Assembly: GCA_964247975.1 (NCBI GenBank)
Contig: CAXTWH010000005.1
Coordinates: 1 to 64,000 of the forward strand
Direction: 5' to 3'
From: KBS-96 sp964247975
Lineage (GTDB): Bacteria > Acidobacteriota > Terriglobia > Bryobacterales > Bryobacteraceae
Length of the DNA stretch: 64,000 nt
The notes below the pieces were generated by a model. It saw only the letters and a program-made list of their open reading frames with translations. It did not search any database and was not told the origin of the DNA. Within the stretch, counting starts at the first letter, position 1; every line of letters starts with the position of its first letter. Of this stretch, positions 48,449-57,023 are shown piece by piece. Made by a program: the position numbers and the translations under genes.

Positions 48449-49360
48449 TCAAGCTGATACAACGCAGCGGAAAGCCTTGGGACTGATGCCAAACTGACGT
48501 TTAAATGCCCGACTGAATCCTTCCTGCGAAACATGGCCAACCGCTGCCGCAATTTCCGCCACGCTTCGGTCAGTGCCCGCCAGCATTTCTCTGGCGCATA
48601 ACATACGCCACTGCGCCAGGTAAGCCATCGGTGTCATTGTAGTGACTTCCTTGAATCGCTCCACAAAAGCTGATCGCGACATGCAAGCGATCTTGGCTAA
48701 TTCCTGTAGCGTAAGCGTTTCCCCGTAACGCGCGTGTATTAAAGCGATCACGGCGGCAAGCTGTTCGCTGAAAACAACTGTCAGAAAATGCGGCGCGGCT
48801 TTTCCGCTCAGAAAGTAAGCGCGCAGCGTTCGCACCAGGGCAATTTCAGCCAGCCGTTCCAGCACGATCTCCGCGCCGGGTTGCCAGTTCTGCGCTTCCG
48901 TTTCCATCAACGTTAGCAATGCGTCGGAGGCTTGGCGGTTCAAGTGTTCTACTCCGGCCACATGCATCAGTTTCGGCAAGCCGGCGAACACAGGATGTCC
49001 ACCGGCCCGGTCAAACTCGAAGTGGCCCGATAACAGCGTTGCCGAACCCTCGCCTGTGCCGAAAGGATGTTCGCCGCGCTTAATGCTTTGCACTGTTTCG
49101 CGGCCGCTCCGGGCAGCGCTGGTTCGCCCGTCGGAGATCACATGCGGCGAACCGTCCAGGAACAAGGCAATATCGCCTGCTTCCAACCGCGTGCGGCTGT
49201 TGTCATACTCTACATACGCCATGCCGGAAAGCACAACATGGAACTGGGCATAAGGACGCCCAGGGAGCGACATCGCCCACGGTGAACAAAAACTATGCTT
49301 GTAGTACACCGTGCATTTCAGATGAACCAAGTGAAATATGGCTGCCAGAGAATCGCTCAT
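48449..49360 (-). CDS. AraC-family regulator with cupin-type N-terminal domain (second copy)
   Basis: 303 residues, same layout as the regulator at 26625: cupin_6-like N-terminus (GMAYVEYDNSRTRLEAGDIA, LFLDGSPHVISD) and two HTH elements (TLQELAKIACMSRSAFVERF and RSVAEIAAAVGHVSQEGFSR, then FKRQFGISPKAFR). Its order of conserved regions is that of AraC proteins which sense a small molecule. It probably acts on a neighbour: either the YoaK gene (convergent) or the peroxiredoxin-like gene just upstream on the same strand (47 nt). Not separable from sequence alone. Confidence 0.87.
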   Translation of the reverse strand: MSDSLAAIFHLVHLKCTVYYKHSFCSPWAMSLPGRPYAQFHVVLSGMAYVEYDNSRTRLEAGDIALFLDGSPHVISDGRTSAARSGRETVQSIKRGEHPFGTGEGSATLLSGHFEFDRAGGHPVFAGLPKLMHVAGVEHLNRQASDALLTLMETEAQNWQPGAEIVLERLAEIALVRTLRAYFLSGKAAPHFLTVVFSEQLAAVIALIHARYGETLTLQELAKIACMSRSAFVERFKEVTTMTPMAYLAQWRMLCAREMLAGTDRSVAEIAAAVGHVSQEGFSRAFKRQFGISPKAFRCVVSA

Positions 49361-49406
49361 ACACTCATTTTGATCGCCTAGCTTAGCCGTTTTGTAAACC
49401 GCTCAG

Positions 49407-50066
49407 TCAGCTTTGCGCGTCCCGAACTGCTTGCACTGCGGCCAGCACTTCTTCCGGTTCAGCGCGCTTCGTATAATCGGCATTCACTTGCTGCCAGCGC
49501 ACAATTCCGTTGCGATCCAAAACGAAAACCGCTGGCGCAGGCAGCTTCCATTCCGCATCGCCATTGTACTTTTCCAGATCGGATTCGAACGCCTTGTATA
49601 GATTCTGCTCTGGCTCTTTTAAAGTCCAGTCCAGATGAAACGCGCTGGCTGCCTTGTTGCCCGGATCACTCAACAATTCAAAAGACAAATTGCGGCTGCT
49701 GGCGGTCTGTTCCGTGTAATTCTCCAGTTGCGGCGACACTGCATAAAGATGCGCTCCTGCTGCCAGGAACTTCTCGTAATAAGCCTCGAATGCCCGCAGC
49801 GTCAAATCGCAAAAAGGACACCAGCCGCCGCGATAAAACATCAGCACTGCTGTTTGCTGTTTTTGAAGTTGTTCGAGTGACACGCTCTCGCCATTCGTTC
49901 GTAGAAAAGCAACCTGCGGCGCTTTGCTGCCCGGTTTGGCTGCTTGTTCACCTACCTGCGCGTCCGTCAATCTATTTAACACAGCCTCAAGCTGCGCAAA
50001 AACCGGTGGCGGAATCTGGCCGCGCACGCCGGTTAACATCGTTTGTATCTGTGCGTTCAATGACAT
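49407..50066 (-). CDS. AhpC/TSA-family peroxiredoxin-like protein
   Basis: 219 residues from the ATG at 50066 (MSLNAQIQTMLTGVRGQ); the frame stays open to 50306 but that extension is not family-like. Thioredoxin-fold AhpC/TSA domain with the active site FYRGGWCPFCDLTLRAFEA, cysteines C83 and C86, and AVSPQLENYTEQTASSRNLS downstream. The WCPFC pair indicates a thiol peroxidase or redoxin-like activity (DUF899-like groups are similar). Cytosolic. Divergent from the DUF2231-like membrane protein. Confidence 0.87.
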   Translation of the reverse strand: MSLNAQIQTMLTGVRGQIPPPVFAQLEAVLNRLTDAQVGEQAAKPGSKAPQVAFLRTNGESVSLEQLQKQQTAVLMFYRGGWCPFCDLTLRAFEAYYEKFLAAGAHLYAVSPQLENYTEQTASSRNLSFELLSDPGNKAASAFHLDWTLKEPEQNLYKAFESDLEKYNGDAEWKLPAPAVFVLDRNGIVRWQQVNADYTKRAEPEEVLAAVQAVRDAQS

Positions 50067-50380
50067 ATGTATTCTCTTCCGCTCAATCTTATGAACTGAA
50101 CTCATAACAAGAATCACACGAAGGAAATCAATTGAGAATGACGTAAAAACCTTCAAGCATGACTGAAAATCCAGAAGCTTTCCGATTTCAGAATCTAGAT
50201 GTAATGGTGCGCCTGACACTCTCCTTTTACGAAGTGTTCCGCACTGTATTCCTTTGAGACTTACACTTCTTGCCATGCGTTGCGGTTGCGGAACCGCGAA
50301 TGCCATCGAAAACTTTGACTCCGCTACCTGGTGGTTTTCCGTTCGCTATGATATTGCCATCTGGAGCGTCTAAACGATTT

Positions 50381-50926
50381 ATGAGCGATAATCCCGTATT
50401 AAGTTTTGTCGGACAACAAGAATGGCTGCAGCCGCTCGGCGAAAAGTCGGATGCTCTGGTCAAAAGTGCCCTTGATTCTGTTGGCGAAGCAAGCGACGCC
50501 GCCAAGGAAGTTTTAGTCAACAGCAGGCTGCTCGGCCATACCCGCCACCCTACAATTACCGATGTGCCGTTCGGAAGCTGGACTGTCACCCTCGTTGCAG
50601 ATCTCTTCGAAACCGCTGGGCGCGATCAGTATGCGGTAGCTGGTGACGTTTCCGTGGCCGTTGGCCTGGTCGCATCCATGATGGCTGCGGCCGGCGGTTT
50701 GGCCGACCTGAGTGAAACTCGCGGCCAAACCGATCGGCACTTGGGCATGATGCACGGCGTTCTGCATGGTGTTACCATGCTGCTTTTCGGTGGGTCTCTA
50801 GCGGCGCGCCAATCCAAGCAACGAACCCTGGGCCGCGCTTTGAGTTTTCTCGGCTTCGGCACCCTGATCGGGGCTACGTATCTGGCTAATGAACTCAGAA
50901 ACAAACGGGCCGCCGAAACCAACTGA
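50381..50926 (+). CDS. DUF2231-like small membrane protein
   Basis: 181 residues from the ATG at 50381 (MSDNPVLSFVGQQEW). Three to four hydrophobic segments, with RHPTITDVPFGSWTVTLVAD (typical of DUF2231), AVGLVASMMAAAGGLADLSE, GVLHGVTMLLFGGSLAARQS and ALSFLGFGTLIGATYLAN. DUF2231 proteins have no known function; some are linked to haem or redox systems. Open frame extends to 50270 but is unlikely to be translated. Convergent with the DUF2237 gene. Confidence 0.75.
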   Translation: MSDNPVLSFVGQQEWLQPLGEKSDALVKSALDSVGEASDAAKEVLVNSRLLGHTRHPTITDVPFGSWTVTLVADLFETAGRDQYAVAGDVSVAVGLVASMMAAAGGLADLSETRGQTDRHLGMMHGVLHGVTMLLFGGSLAARQSKQRTLGRALSFLGFGTLIGATYLANELRNKRAAETN

Positions 50927-50947
50927 ACACCTTAATCAACTACGACC

Positions 50948-51325
50948 TTATTGAGCACGCTCCGATTGCAGGTGTGCGCTCCGCAGCAACATTTCGAGAG
51001 ACACCGTTTGCAGGGCATTTTCGTGCGTCGCTTCCAAACGCGCTGGCCCGATCACGCCGGCATCGTAAGATTTTTTCCATTGATCTACGCAGACGCACCA
51101 TTGATTGCCTGCTTTCAAGCCTGGAAAATTGAACTCCGGACGAGGCGTAATCAAATCGTTTCCAATCGACTTCTGATGCTGCAAAAATTCATCCGTCACC
51201 AGCACGCACACTGTATGTTTTCCCAGATCATCGGGCCCGGTATTACACTTCCCGTCCCGGTAAAAGCCGGTTAACGGATTTGTGCAGCAAGTCTGCAAAA
51301 CGCTTCCTAAAACATTTTTGACCAT
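50948..51325 (-). CDS. DUF2237-family protein
   Basis: 125 residues carrying the DUF2237 pattern: KNVLGSVLQTCCTNPLTGFY, GKCNTGPDDLGKHTVCVLVT, DEFLQHQKSIGNDLITPRPE and NFPGLKAGNQWCVCVDQWKK, ending LEATHENALQTVSLEMLL. Four or five conserved cysteines suggest a metal or redox role, but the family is uncharacterised. No signal peptide. Single gene. Confidence 0.88.
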   Translation of the reverse strand: MVKNVLGSVLQTCCTNPLTGFYRDGKCNTGPDDLGKHTVCVLVTDEFLQHQKSIGNDLITPRPEFNFPGLKAGNQWCVCVDQWKKSYDAGVIGPARLEATHENALQTVSLEMLLRSAHLQSERAQ

Positions 51326-51756
51326 TTCCTATTAGCGTACCGTGCCGGGAAATTACCAGCACGCGGCCGCCGGCGAATTTGGATACTGCATCGCTTGTTC
51401 AACGTCAACCAGATGTCCCGATCATGTTGTGCCAACGCAGAATGTTACCGTAGCTGTCGCCGAGCACAACAATCGCCTCGCCTCCTGTTGCCCTTTAAAT
51501 CGTAAGAAGTTAGCTGACGTGAGTGCGCGAATGGGAAACCCCTGGTTTGCGGATTTCCAAAGCACTGAGACAGATTAAGGAAATAATGCGTTTAGGTTTT
51601 CCGGCTTTCCCGGAACAGCCATTGGCACCTGGAGCGGCATGATTAGATCGGGTAAGCCAGGTACACCGCTCGTTTGCGTTTCCGATTATTCATCAGAGAA
51701 GAGGGACGAGGATTATCGTCGCCAGCTTCTCTGAAAATCCGGTTAACAACTAAAGC
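51326..51756. other. Gene-free interval between the DUF2237 and FG-GAP-type genes
   Basis: 431 nt in which I could not support a gene. Open frames up to 78 codons (51342-51578, plus) show no recognisable protein. A plus-strand stretch at about 51640-51735 is open and ends LVCVSDYSSEKRDEDYRRQL, possibly a degraded fragment, but it is too short to assign. No tRNA-like or hairpin feature was evident. Confidence 0.4.
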
Positions 51757-52695
51757 TTAAAAGAAAGGACCGTTAGCCGGGGAATTCGGTACCAGCGAAT
51801 CGCCGGGCAATCCCCATTGCACAGTATAAGGTGCAGTCGGATTAGAGCTTGGAATGATGTACCAATTACCCTGGGAAGGCCGCCATACCACAAGATCCGT
51901 TTTCCGGTCAACATCAAAATCGTCCGGTCCGGGAATGTCTCCGCTTAGTCCCCACTGTTTCACGCTAAAAGTGGAGGGATTGCTGGCAGGACTGATGTAC
52001 CAATTTCCCTGGGAAGGCCGCCACACGGTGAAGTCGCAGTTCCGCAAACCTTCCGTATAAGTAATGACCGGTACATCGCCGTTTAAGCCCCATTGCTTAG
52101 TGATTGGAGAATTAGGCGTAGAACTGGGAATAACATACCAAGTTCCGTTCGAAGGCCGCCATACCGCGAAATCGATCCGTCCATCGCCGTCAAAATCGCC
52201 AACTAGCGGCGTATCTCCGTTTAATCCCCATTGTTGAGTAATGGGAGAATTCGGGGTTCTACTGGGAATAACATACCAAGTTCCGTTCGAAGGCCGCCAT
52301 ACCACAAAGTCTGCTCTGCCATCGCCATCGACATCGGCAGATAAGGGAATGTCACCCGGCAGACCCCACTGCTGAGTATAGGGATTACTAGGATCAGAGC
52401 TGGGAATGATGTACCAAGTACCGTTCGAGGGTCGCCAAACCGCAAAATCCGTTTTTCCATCGCCATCAAAATCACCAGCTAACGGGTAATCACCTTTTAA
52501 GCCCCACTGCTGCACAATGGGCACTTTTGGATTGCTGCTGGGAATAATGTACCAATTACCGTTCGACGGCCGCCATACTACAAAATCTGATTTTCCATCA
52601 CCATCAAAATCCGCTCGCGGCGGCAAATGATTCTGGGCCCAAGCGGAACCCAAGCTGAGCGAAAACAACGCCAACCCTATCAGGCATCGCATCAT
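51757..52695 (-). CDS. FG-GAP/VCBS-type repeat secreted protein
   Basis: 312 residues. Signal: MMRCLIGLALFSLSLGSAWA. The rest is six tandem repeats of 46 residues, each with DFDGDGKxDFxVWRPSNGxW and a QWGLxGDxP ending. The DxDGDG loop is a calcium-binding type motif of VCBS/FG-GAP repeats, expected to build a propeller-like or extended structure. The fifth repeat lacks the calcium loop (TYTEGLRNCDFTVWRPSQ). The start at 52695 was chosen because the frame upstream (to 52830) overlaps the alpha-galactosidase gene. Surface or secreted binding role is inferred. Confidence 0.83.
   Translation of the reverse strand: MMRCLIGLALFSLSLGSAWAQNHLPPRADFDGDGKSDFVVWRPSNGNWYIIPSSNPKVPIVQQWGLKGDYPLAGDFDGDGKTDFAVWRPSNGTWYIIPSSDPSNPYTQQWGLPGDIPLSADVDGDGRADFVVWRPSNGTWYVIPSRTPNSPITQQWGLNGDTPLVGDFDGDGRIDFAVWRPSNGTWYVIPSSTPNSPITKQWGLNGDVPVITYTEGLRNCDFTVWRPSQGNWYISPASNPSTFSVKQWGLSGDIPGPDDFDVDRKTDLVVWRPSQGNWYIIPSSNPTAPYTVQWGLPGDSLVPNSPANGPFF
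51800..52627 (-). repeat. Six 138-bp in-frame tandem repeats within the FG-GAP-type gene
   Basis: The word ggccgcc (or ggtcgcc in one copy) recurs at 51878, 52016, 52154, 52292, 52430 and 52568, exactly 138 bp apart each time, equal to 46 codons. The unit boundaries given are approximate; the exact period shows no length change among copies, including the one whose calcium motif is lost. Confidence 0.85.
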
Positions 52696-52786
52696 CGTTG
52701 CAAATCTCCCCTGTTCATAAGTAGTTCGCACATTAGATGAACTAAAGCAAAGTCGGTTACCCTGGAATTGCTTGTTCCTCACAATT

Positions 52787-54979
52787 CTAATTCGTCCGTT
52801 CAAACTCCACTGATGTGCTGTCGTAATCACCGGTTAATTGCAGCAGCAGCCCGTGGTTCATTAGATACGACCCGGTGTACTGTTCATTTCGGTCCAGTAC
52901 TTTGTTGTCAATTTTCTTCAGATGGTAAGTAGCAGCAGGATCAAGCCCTTGCAAACAGATAGCCGGCATCGGACTGCGGAATTGTTGTGAGTGCAGAAAA
53001 GCGAACAACACTGCTTGTTTGCCGTCCTGCGACACATACTGATTCGCGCTGAGTTCGCCTTCGCGCGGCGAAAGCAGCCGATACAGGCTGCCGGTCTGCA
53101 CCGTGCCGCGAATGGCTTTATAATAAGCAATCATTTTGGCAGCCAGATCAAAATCCGCTCCCGTCCACTTGTTCAGATTGGCTCCGATGCCGAGCGAGCC
53201 TTGCATGGACACCAGAAAACGATAAGCAAGCGGCGTGCTGCGACCATTCATATTCGGCACGTCAGTCACCCAGGCCATCATCACTTTCGGCGCATACGGG
53301 TAAGTAAAGCCATCCTGAATGGTGAGCCGGTCCAGAGCTTCCGTGTTGTCGGATGTCCACACTTCATCGGTATGCTGCATCACTCCCAGGTCCACTCGTC
53401 CTCCTCCGCCCGAACACGATTCAATCTCCAGCCCCGGATGGTTAGTGCGCAGATGATCCATAATCCAGTAAACATTGCGCACATACTTAATCCAGATTTC
53501 TTTTTGTTCCGCTAAGGGCGCTTCCGGCCATCCCGGTTCGGAAAAATGCCGGTTCATGTCCCATTTAATGAACTTGATGTTGTTCTCGGACAGCACCTTA
53601 TCAACTGAATTGAAAATATAATCCCGGACATCATCCCTGGCCATATTCAACACCAGTTGGTTGCGGGCCTCAGTGCGTGGGCGATTGTTAAAGTGCATGG
53701 CCCAATCCGGATGCTGGCGGTACAAATCGCTATCAGGGTTCACCATTTCCGGTTCAAACCACAAGCCGAAATCCATTCCTAAGCCATTCACATATTGAAT
53801 TAGCGGCTGCAAGCCCTGGGGAAATTTCTGGCGGTTTACTATCCAATCGCCCAGCCCGGCCTTGTCGTTGTTGCGCCGGCCGAACCAGCCGTCATCCATT
53901 ACGAATCGTTCCACGCCGATCTTCGCCGCTTTTGCCGCCAATTCTTTCTGACCTGCTTCGTTTACTTGAAATTCAGTGGCTTCCCAGGAGTTATACAACA
54001 CTGGCCGCAGTCTGGGGTGTGCGCGATCGGGTAGTAGTTCATTCAGTTCTAAACGGTGCATCGCCCGTGACGCTCCGCCGAACCCGCCGCTACTGAAGCC
54101 GCCGAAGTAAGCAGGCGTTTCCAACTGTTCGCCCGGTTTCAGCAGATAACTGAAATCAAAATCGTTGTAGCCGCCGGTGACGCGCACCTGATGCACCGGC
54201 GTTTGTTCCACCGTCAACTTCCAGTTGCCGCTCCAGGCCAGCGCGCCGAACCACACATTGCCGTGTTGCTGATCGGCTGTCCCTTTCTCGTCCACGGCAA
54301 ACCACGGGTTCAACTGATGGCTGGTGTTGCCGCGCCGGCTTTCCAGCACAATTCTTTCCTGTTCAATGAACTGCTGTTGTACCTGGTCTTCGCCGGCCCA
54401 ACGCCCAGCCAGGTAAGTTAAACGGTACTTATCCCCGCGCGGCAGATACCAAACGCCGCTTTGCGCGCTTTCGAGAGTGATCGGCTGTTGCGTGCGGTTT
54501 TCAATAGCAGCGCTCTTGCTGATAATATCTTCAGCCGAGTAAAGCCGGTAAGTCAATGTGACGAAAAGATCGTACTTAATGTCCTTCAACTTAAGCTGAA
54601 GCGTATCGCCGTTTATTTTCTGGTCGGTATACTTCAACACCAGATCGCGCGTGCCGTCAGGAAGCATTGCCTTCAAAGCAGGCTCTGAGTAAAAGCGTCC
54701 GCCCCAGCCTGGGTACTCGGTATTGGTAGTGGTTTCGCTGCCATCAAACGAAGCCCATTCCGGCGCTGAATGCGCTGCCGCAATCTCCTGCGGCGCAGTC
54801 AGCTTGGCTCCCCAGTACAGGCTTTGCAGTTCGCCTCGTTCGTTTACGCCGACCACATACGTCACTTGATCCGTTTGCAAAGACCATGTTTTCTCTTGCG
54901 CGTTGTAGGCGATATTTTGCGCGCTCGCCAAAGATCCCAAACAAAAAAACGAAACAAGTAACAAGGAAAAACAATTCAT
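52787..54979 (-). CDS. Secreted GH36 alpha-galactosidase
   Basis: 730 residues. Signal peptide MNCFSLLLVSFFCLGSLASA. N-terminal beta-sandwich domain, then the GH36 (alpha/beta)8 catalytic core with VMDDGWFGRRNNDKAGLGDW and FGLWFEPEMVNPDSDLY. Catalytic residues: nucleophile Asp in KWDMNRH (about residue 474) and acid/base Asp in TSDNTEA (about 544). A C-terminal beta domain ends the protein. Hydrolyses alpha-1,6-linked galactose, for example in raffinose-type oligosaccharides or galactomannan, in the periplasm or outside. The downstream FG-GAP-type gene and the upstream isomerase-like gene are on the same strand; the latter's stop is 7 nt from the start of this gene. Confidence 0.94.
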   Translation of the reverse strand: MNCFSLLLVSFFCLGSLASAQNIAYNAQEKTWSLQTDQVTYVVGVNERGELQSLYWGAKLTAPQEIAAAHSAPEWASFDGSETTTNTEYPGWGGRFYSEPALKAMLPDGTRDLVLKYTDQKINGDTLQLKLKDIKYDLFVTLTYRLYSAEDIISKSAAIENRTQQPITLESAQSGVWYLPRGDKYRLTYLAGRWAGEDQVQQQFIEQERIVLESRRGNTSHQLNPWFAVDEKGTADQQHGNVWFGALAWSGNWKLTVEQTPVHQVRVTGGYNDFDFSYLLKPGEQLETPAYFGGFSSGGFGGASRAMHRLELNELLPDRAHPRLRPVLYNSWEATEFQVNEAGQKELAAKAAKIGVERFVMDDGWFGRRNNDKAGLGDWIVNRQKFPQGLQPLIQYVNGLGMDFGLWFEPEMVNPDSDLYRQHPDWAMHFNNRPRTEARNQLVLNMARDDVRDYIFNSVDKVLSENNIKFIKWDMNRHFSEPGWPEAPLAEQKEIWIKYVRNVYWIMDHLRTNHPGLEIESCSGGGGRVDLGVMQHTDEVWTSDNTEALDRLTIQDGFTYPYAPKVMMAWVTDVPNMNGRSTPLAYRFLVSMQGSLGIGANLNKWTGADFDLAAKMIAYYKAIRGTVQTGSLYRLLSPREGELSANQYVSQDGKQAVLFAFLHSQQFRSPMPAICLQGLDPAATYHLKKIDNKVLDRNEQYTGSYLMNHGLLLQLTGDYDSTSVEFERTN

Positions 54980-54986
54980 CGCGTTC

Positions 54987-55820
54987 TTAAACAGTGCAAA
55001 GCTTCACGGCTTCGGAAAGTGAAGTCATCGGATCGCGGGTGGGAATAAACTCATGCGCGAAATAACCCTGAAAATTCAAATCCGCAATCGCCTTTGCCAC
55101 GGTATGCCATTGCAGTTCCTGGGTGTCGTCCAGCTCGTGCCGTCCGGGAACGCCGCCGGTATGGAAATGGCCGAAGTAGTTGATGTTGTCGCGGATTGTG
55201 CGGATAATATCGCCTTCCATAATCTGCATGTGATAAATGTCATAAAGCAGTTTGACGCGCGGCGAATCTACGCCTTTCATCACCGCAATGCCCCAAGCGG
55301 AGTGGTCGCATTGGTAATCGTGGTGATCAATCTTGCTGTTTAACAGTTCCAGGCAGATCGTCACGCCATTGTCTTCAGCAATTTTCTTCACGCGATTTAA
55401 GCCGATGATGCAGTTTTGCTTGCCTTCTTCATCCGGCTGGCCCTGCCGATTGCCGGAAAACGTAATCACATTCGGCACCTTGGCGGCAGCGGCAAGCTGA
55501 ATGTTGGTGCGCATTTCTTTTTCCAATTCGTCATGATGCTCTTTCCGGTTCCATCCATGCGGAATGGTGGCTGCTCCCGGAGTCATAGTCGGAATCAAGC
55601 CGTACTTCTGGAGAGTGGGCCATTGCGTGTGGTCTACCAGATCAATGCCGCTCAGTCCCATGTCCGCAGCATGTCGGCAGAGATCGTCCAAACTCATGGA
55701 TTTGTAACACCAGGCGCACACAGATTGTTTCAAGCGCCCGGAATGTCCAGGAGAACCGGAAGCGGCGGAACCGGCCAGCGCCATGCCGCCTGCTATTTCA
55801 AACAAAGAACGACGAGTCAT
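54987..55820 (-). CDS. Tat-exported sugar isomerase/epimerase-like TIM barrel protein (paralogue)
   Basis: 277 residues, close paralogue of the protein at 14864. Tat signal MTRRSLFEIAGGMALAGSAA, then LKQSVCAWCYKSMSLDDLCR, GIDLVDHTQWPTLQKYG, ITFSGNRQGQPDEEG, ICLELLNSK (metal-ligand Glu), LLYDIYHMQIMEGDI (Asp) and GHFHTGGVPGRHELD, with FAHEFIP near the end. Hydroxypyruvate isomerase-like by sequence. The gene is transcribed with the alpha-galactosidase gene (7 nt gap), so it may act on a sugar released by that enzyme; this is inferred. Periplasmic location follows from the signal. Confidence 0.84.
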   Translation of the reverse strand: MTRRSLFEIAGGMALAGSAASGSPGHSGRLKQSVCAWCYKSMSLDDLCRHAADMGLSGIDLVDHTQWPTLQKYGLIPTMTPGAATIPHGWNRKEHHDELEKEMRTNIQLAAAAKVPNVITFSGNRQGQPDEEGKQNCIIGLNRVKKIAEDNGVTICLELLNSKIDHHDYQCDHSAWGIAVMKGVDSPRVKLLYDIYHMQIMEGDIIRTIRDNINYFGHFHTGGVPGRHELDDTQELQWHTVAKAIADLNFQGYFAHEFIPTRDPMTSLSEAVKLCTV

Positions 55821-55904
55821 GTTCCCGCCATCTTATCCCAAACAGCTTTTGGCAACACAAAACACGGGCGCGAATTTACGCGGTTTGGGAGTGACTAAAC
55901 CTCG

Positions 55905-56978
55905 TTGTGCCGCCCATCTTGGCTACGCAGGGAGGAACGCTATGATAGGGGCTTGACTGCGTCTTCTACGACCAAGGCTTCGCCGGACCGGCTTCGAACC
56001 ATCCGAAACTGGACGTTCATTATTCTCATAAATCTGGTTTCGATCATATCCCTGTATTTCGTTTTGTCGGACGCGCACATCAACCTGATTTTGGGTGAAG
56101 TTCGGCAGATGAGCTGGCATTGGGTGCTGCTGGCGGTTCTTGCTGACGTGTTTGTTTACACTTTGCAAAGCTGGCGTTGGCTGCTGATTTTAAAGCCGGT
56201 GGAAGCAATTTCGCTGTGGACCAGCATTCGCGCTATCTACGTGGGATTGTTCGCCAATGAAGTGCTGCCTTTGCGAACCGGCGAACTGATCCGCTGCTTT
56301 CTGATCACCCGCTGGTCCTCCATTCCTCTTTCGGTCAGTTTTGCTTCGGCATTAATTGAGCGGATTTTTGATGGCGTCTGGCTGATGGCTTGTTTTTTTG
56401 TCACGCTTCAAATAGCGGAACTGCCGCACTGGCTGGAAAGAGCCGGATATTTTCTGGGAATGATTGTGTTGATTGCCGCCGTCATTATAGGCGCAGGAAT
56501 GTACGCCAAAAGGCAGTCGTTGAATCTGTTCCTCGGTTTCACATTTCCGAAATGGTTTAACACGCTGGTGGAAGACCTGCACCTGATCGGGCATTCACGT
56601 TATCTTTATTTTGCCTTTATAGTCAGCGGCGCATTCATGCTGATGCAGGCAGTGCCGATTTACAGCGTGATACAGGCTTACGGCCTGGACCTGGATTCAA
56701 CGCTGATTTCTGCGTTCACCATGATGGTGTTGTTGCGCTTGAGCGCAGTAGTACCGCAGGCTCCGGGTAATCTGGGACTATTTCAAAACGTGGCATTCCG
56801 CACGTTAGTGGTCTTCGGCGTTTACGGGGCTATGGCGAAACGGTTCTCTCTAATCCTTTGGGCCATTGTAACCATCCCCCTAATTCTGGTGGGATTTCTG
56901 GTGCTGATATTAAGCGGCGCAAAAATGGCCCACCTTCACCGCGAAGCAAGATCAGCCGTGGAAGGCCACCAGGCATAA
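55905..56978 (+). CDS. UPF0104/lysylphosphatidylglycerol synthase-like membrane flippase
   Basis: Up to 357 residues with about eight membrane segments: FIILINLVSIISLYFVLSD, WVLLAVLADVFVYTLQSWRW, LGMIVLIAAVIIGAGM, YLYFAFIVSGAFMLMQAV and LSLILWAIVTIPLILVGFLV-like. The EVLPLRTGELIRCFLITRWS segment (with the ExxxR/GE pattern) and PQAPGNLGLFQ are typical of UPF0104 proteins, related to the flippase part of MprF. Start uncertain: TTG at 55905 or TTG at 55953; neither has a strong Shine-Dalgarno, although GGAGG occurs at 55931-55935. Substrate unknown. Confidence 0.78.
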   Translation: MCRPSWLRREERYDRGLTASSTTKASPDRLRTIRNWTFIILINLVSIISLYFVLSDAHINLILGEVRQMSWHWVLLAVLADVFVYTLQSWRWLLILKPVEAISLWTSIRAIYVGLFANEVLPLRTGELIRCFLITRWSSIPLSVSFASALIERIFDGVWLMACFFVTLQIAELPHWLERAGYFLGMIVLIAAVIIGAGMYAKRQSLNLFLGFTFPKWFNTLVEDLHLIGHSRYLYFAFIVSGAFMLMQAVPIYSVIQAYGLDLDSTLISAFTMMVLLRLSAVVPQAPGNLGLFQNVAFRTLVVFGVYGAMAKRFSLILWAIVTIPLILVGFLVLILSGAKMAHLHREARSAVEGHQA

Positions 56979-57023
56979 ACGAAGTTAGCTTCGGCCTCGC
57001 TACAATGTTTTCAGGATGTGTGC

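Noticed and set aside
51342..51578. Plus-strand 78-codon frame after the DUF2237 gene
   Set aside because: Composition and lack of start signal do not support a gene; no homology pattern seen.
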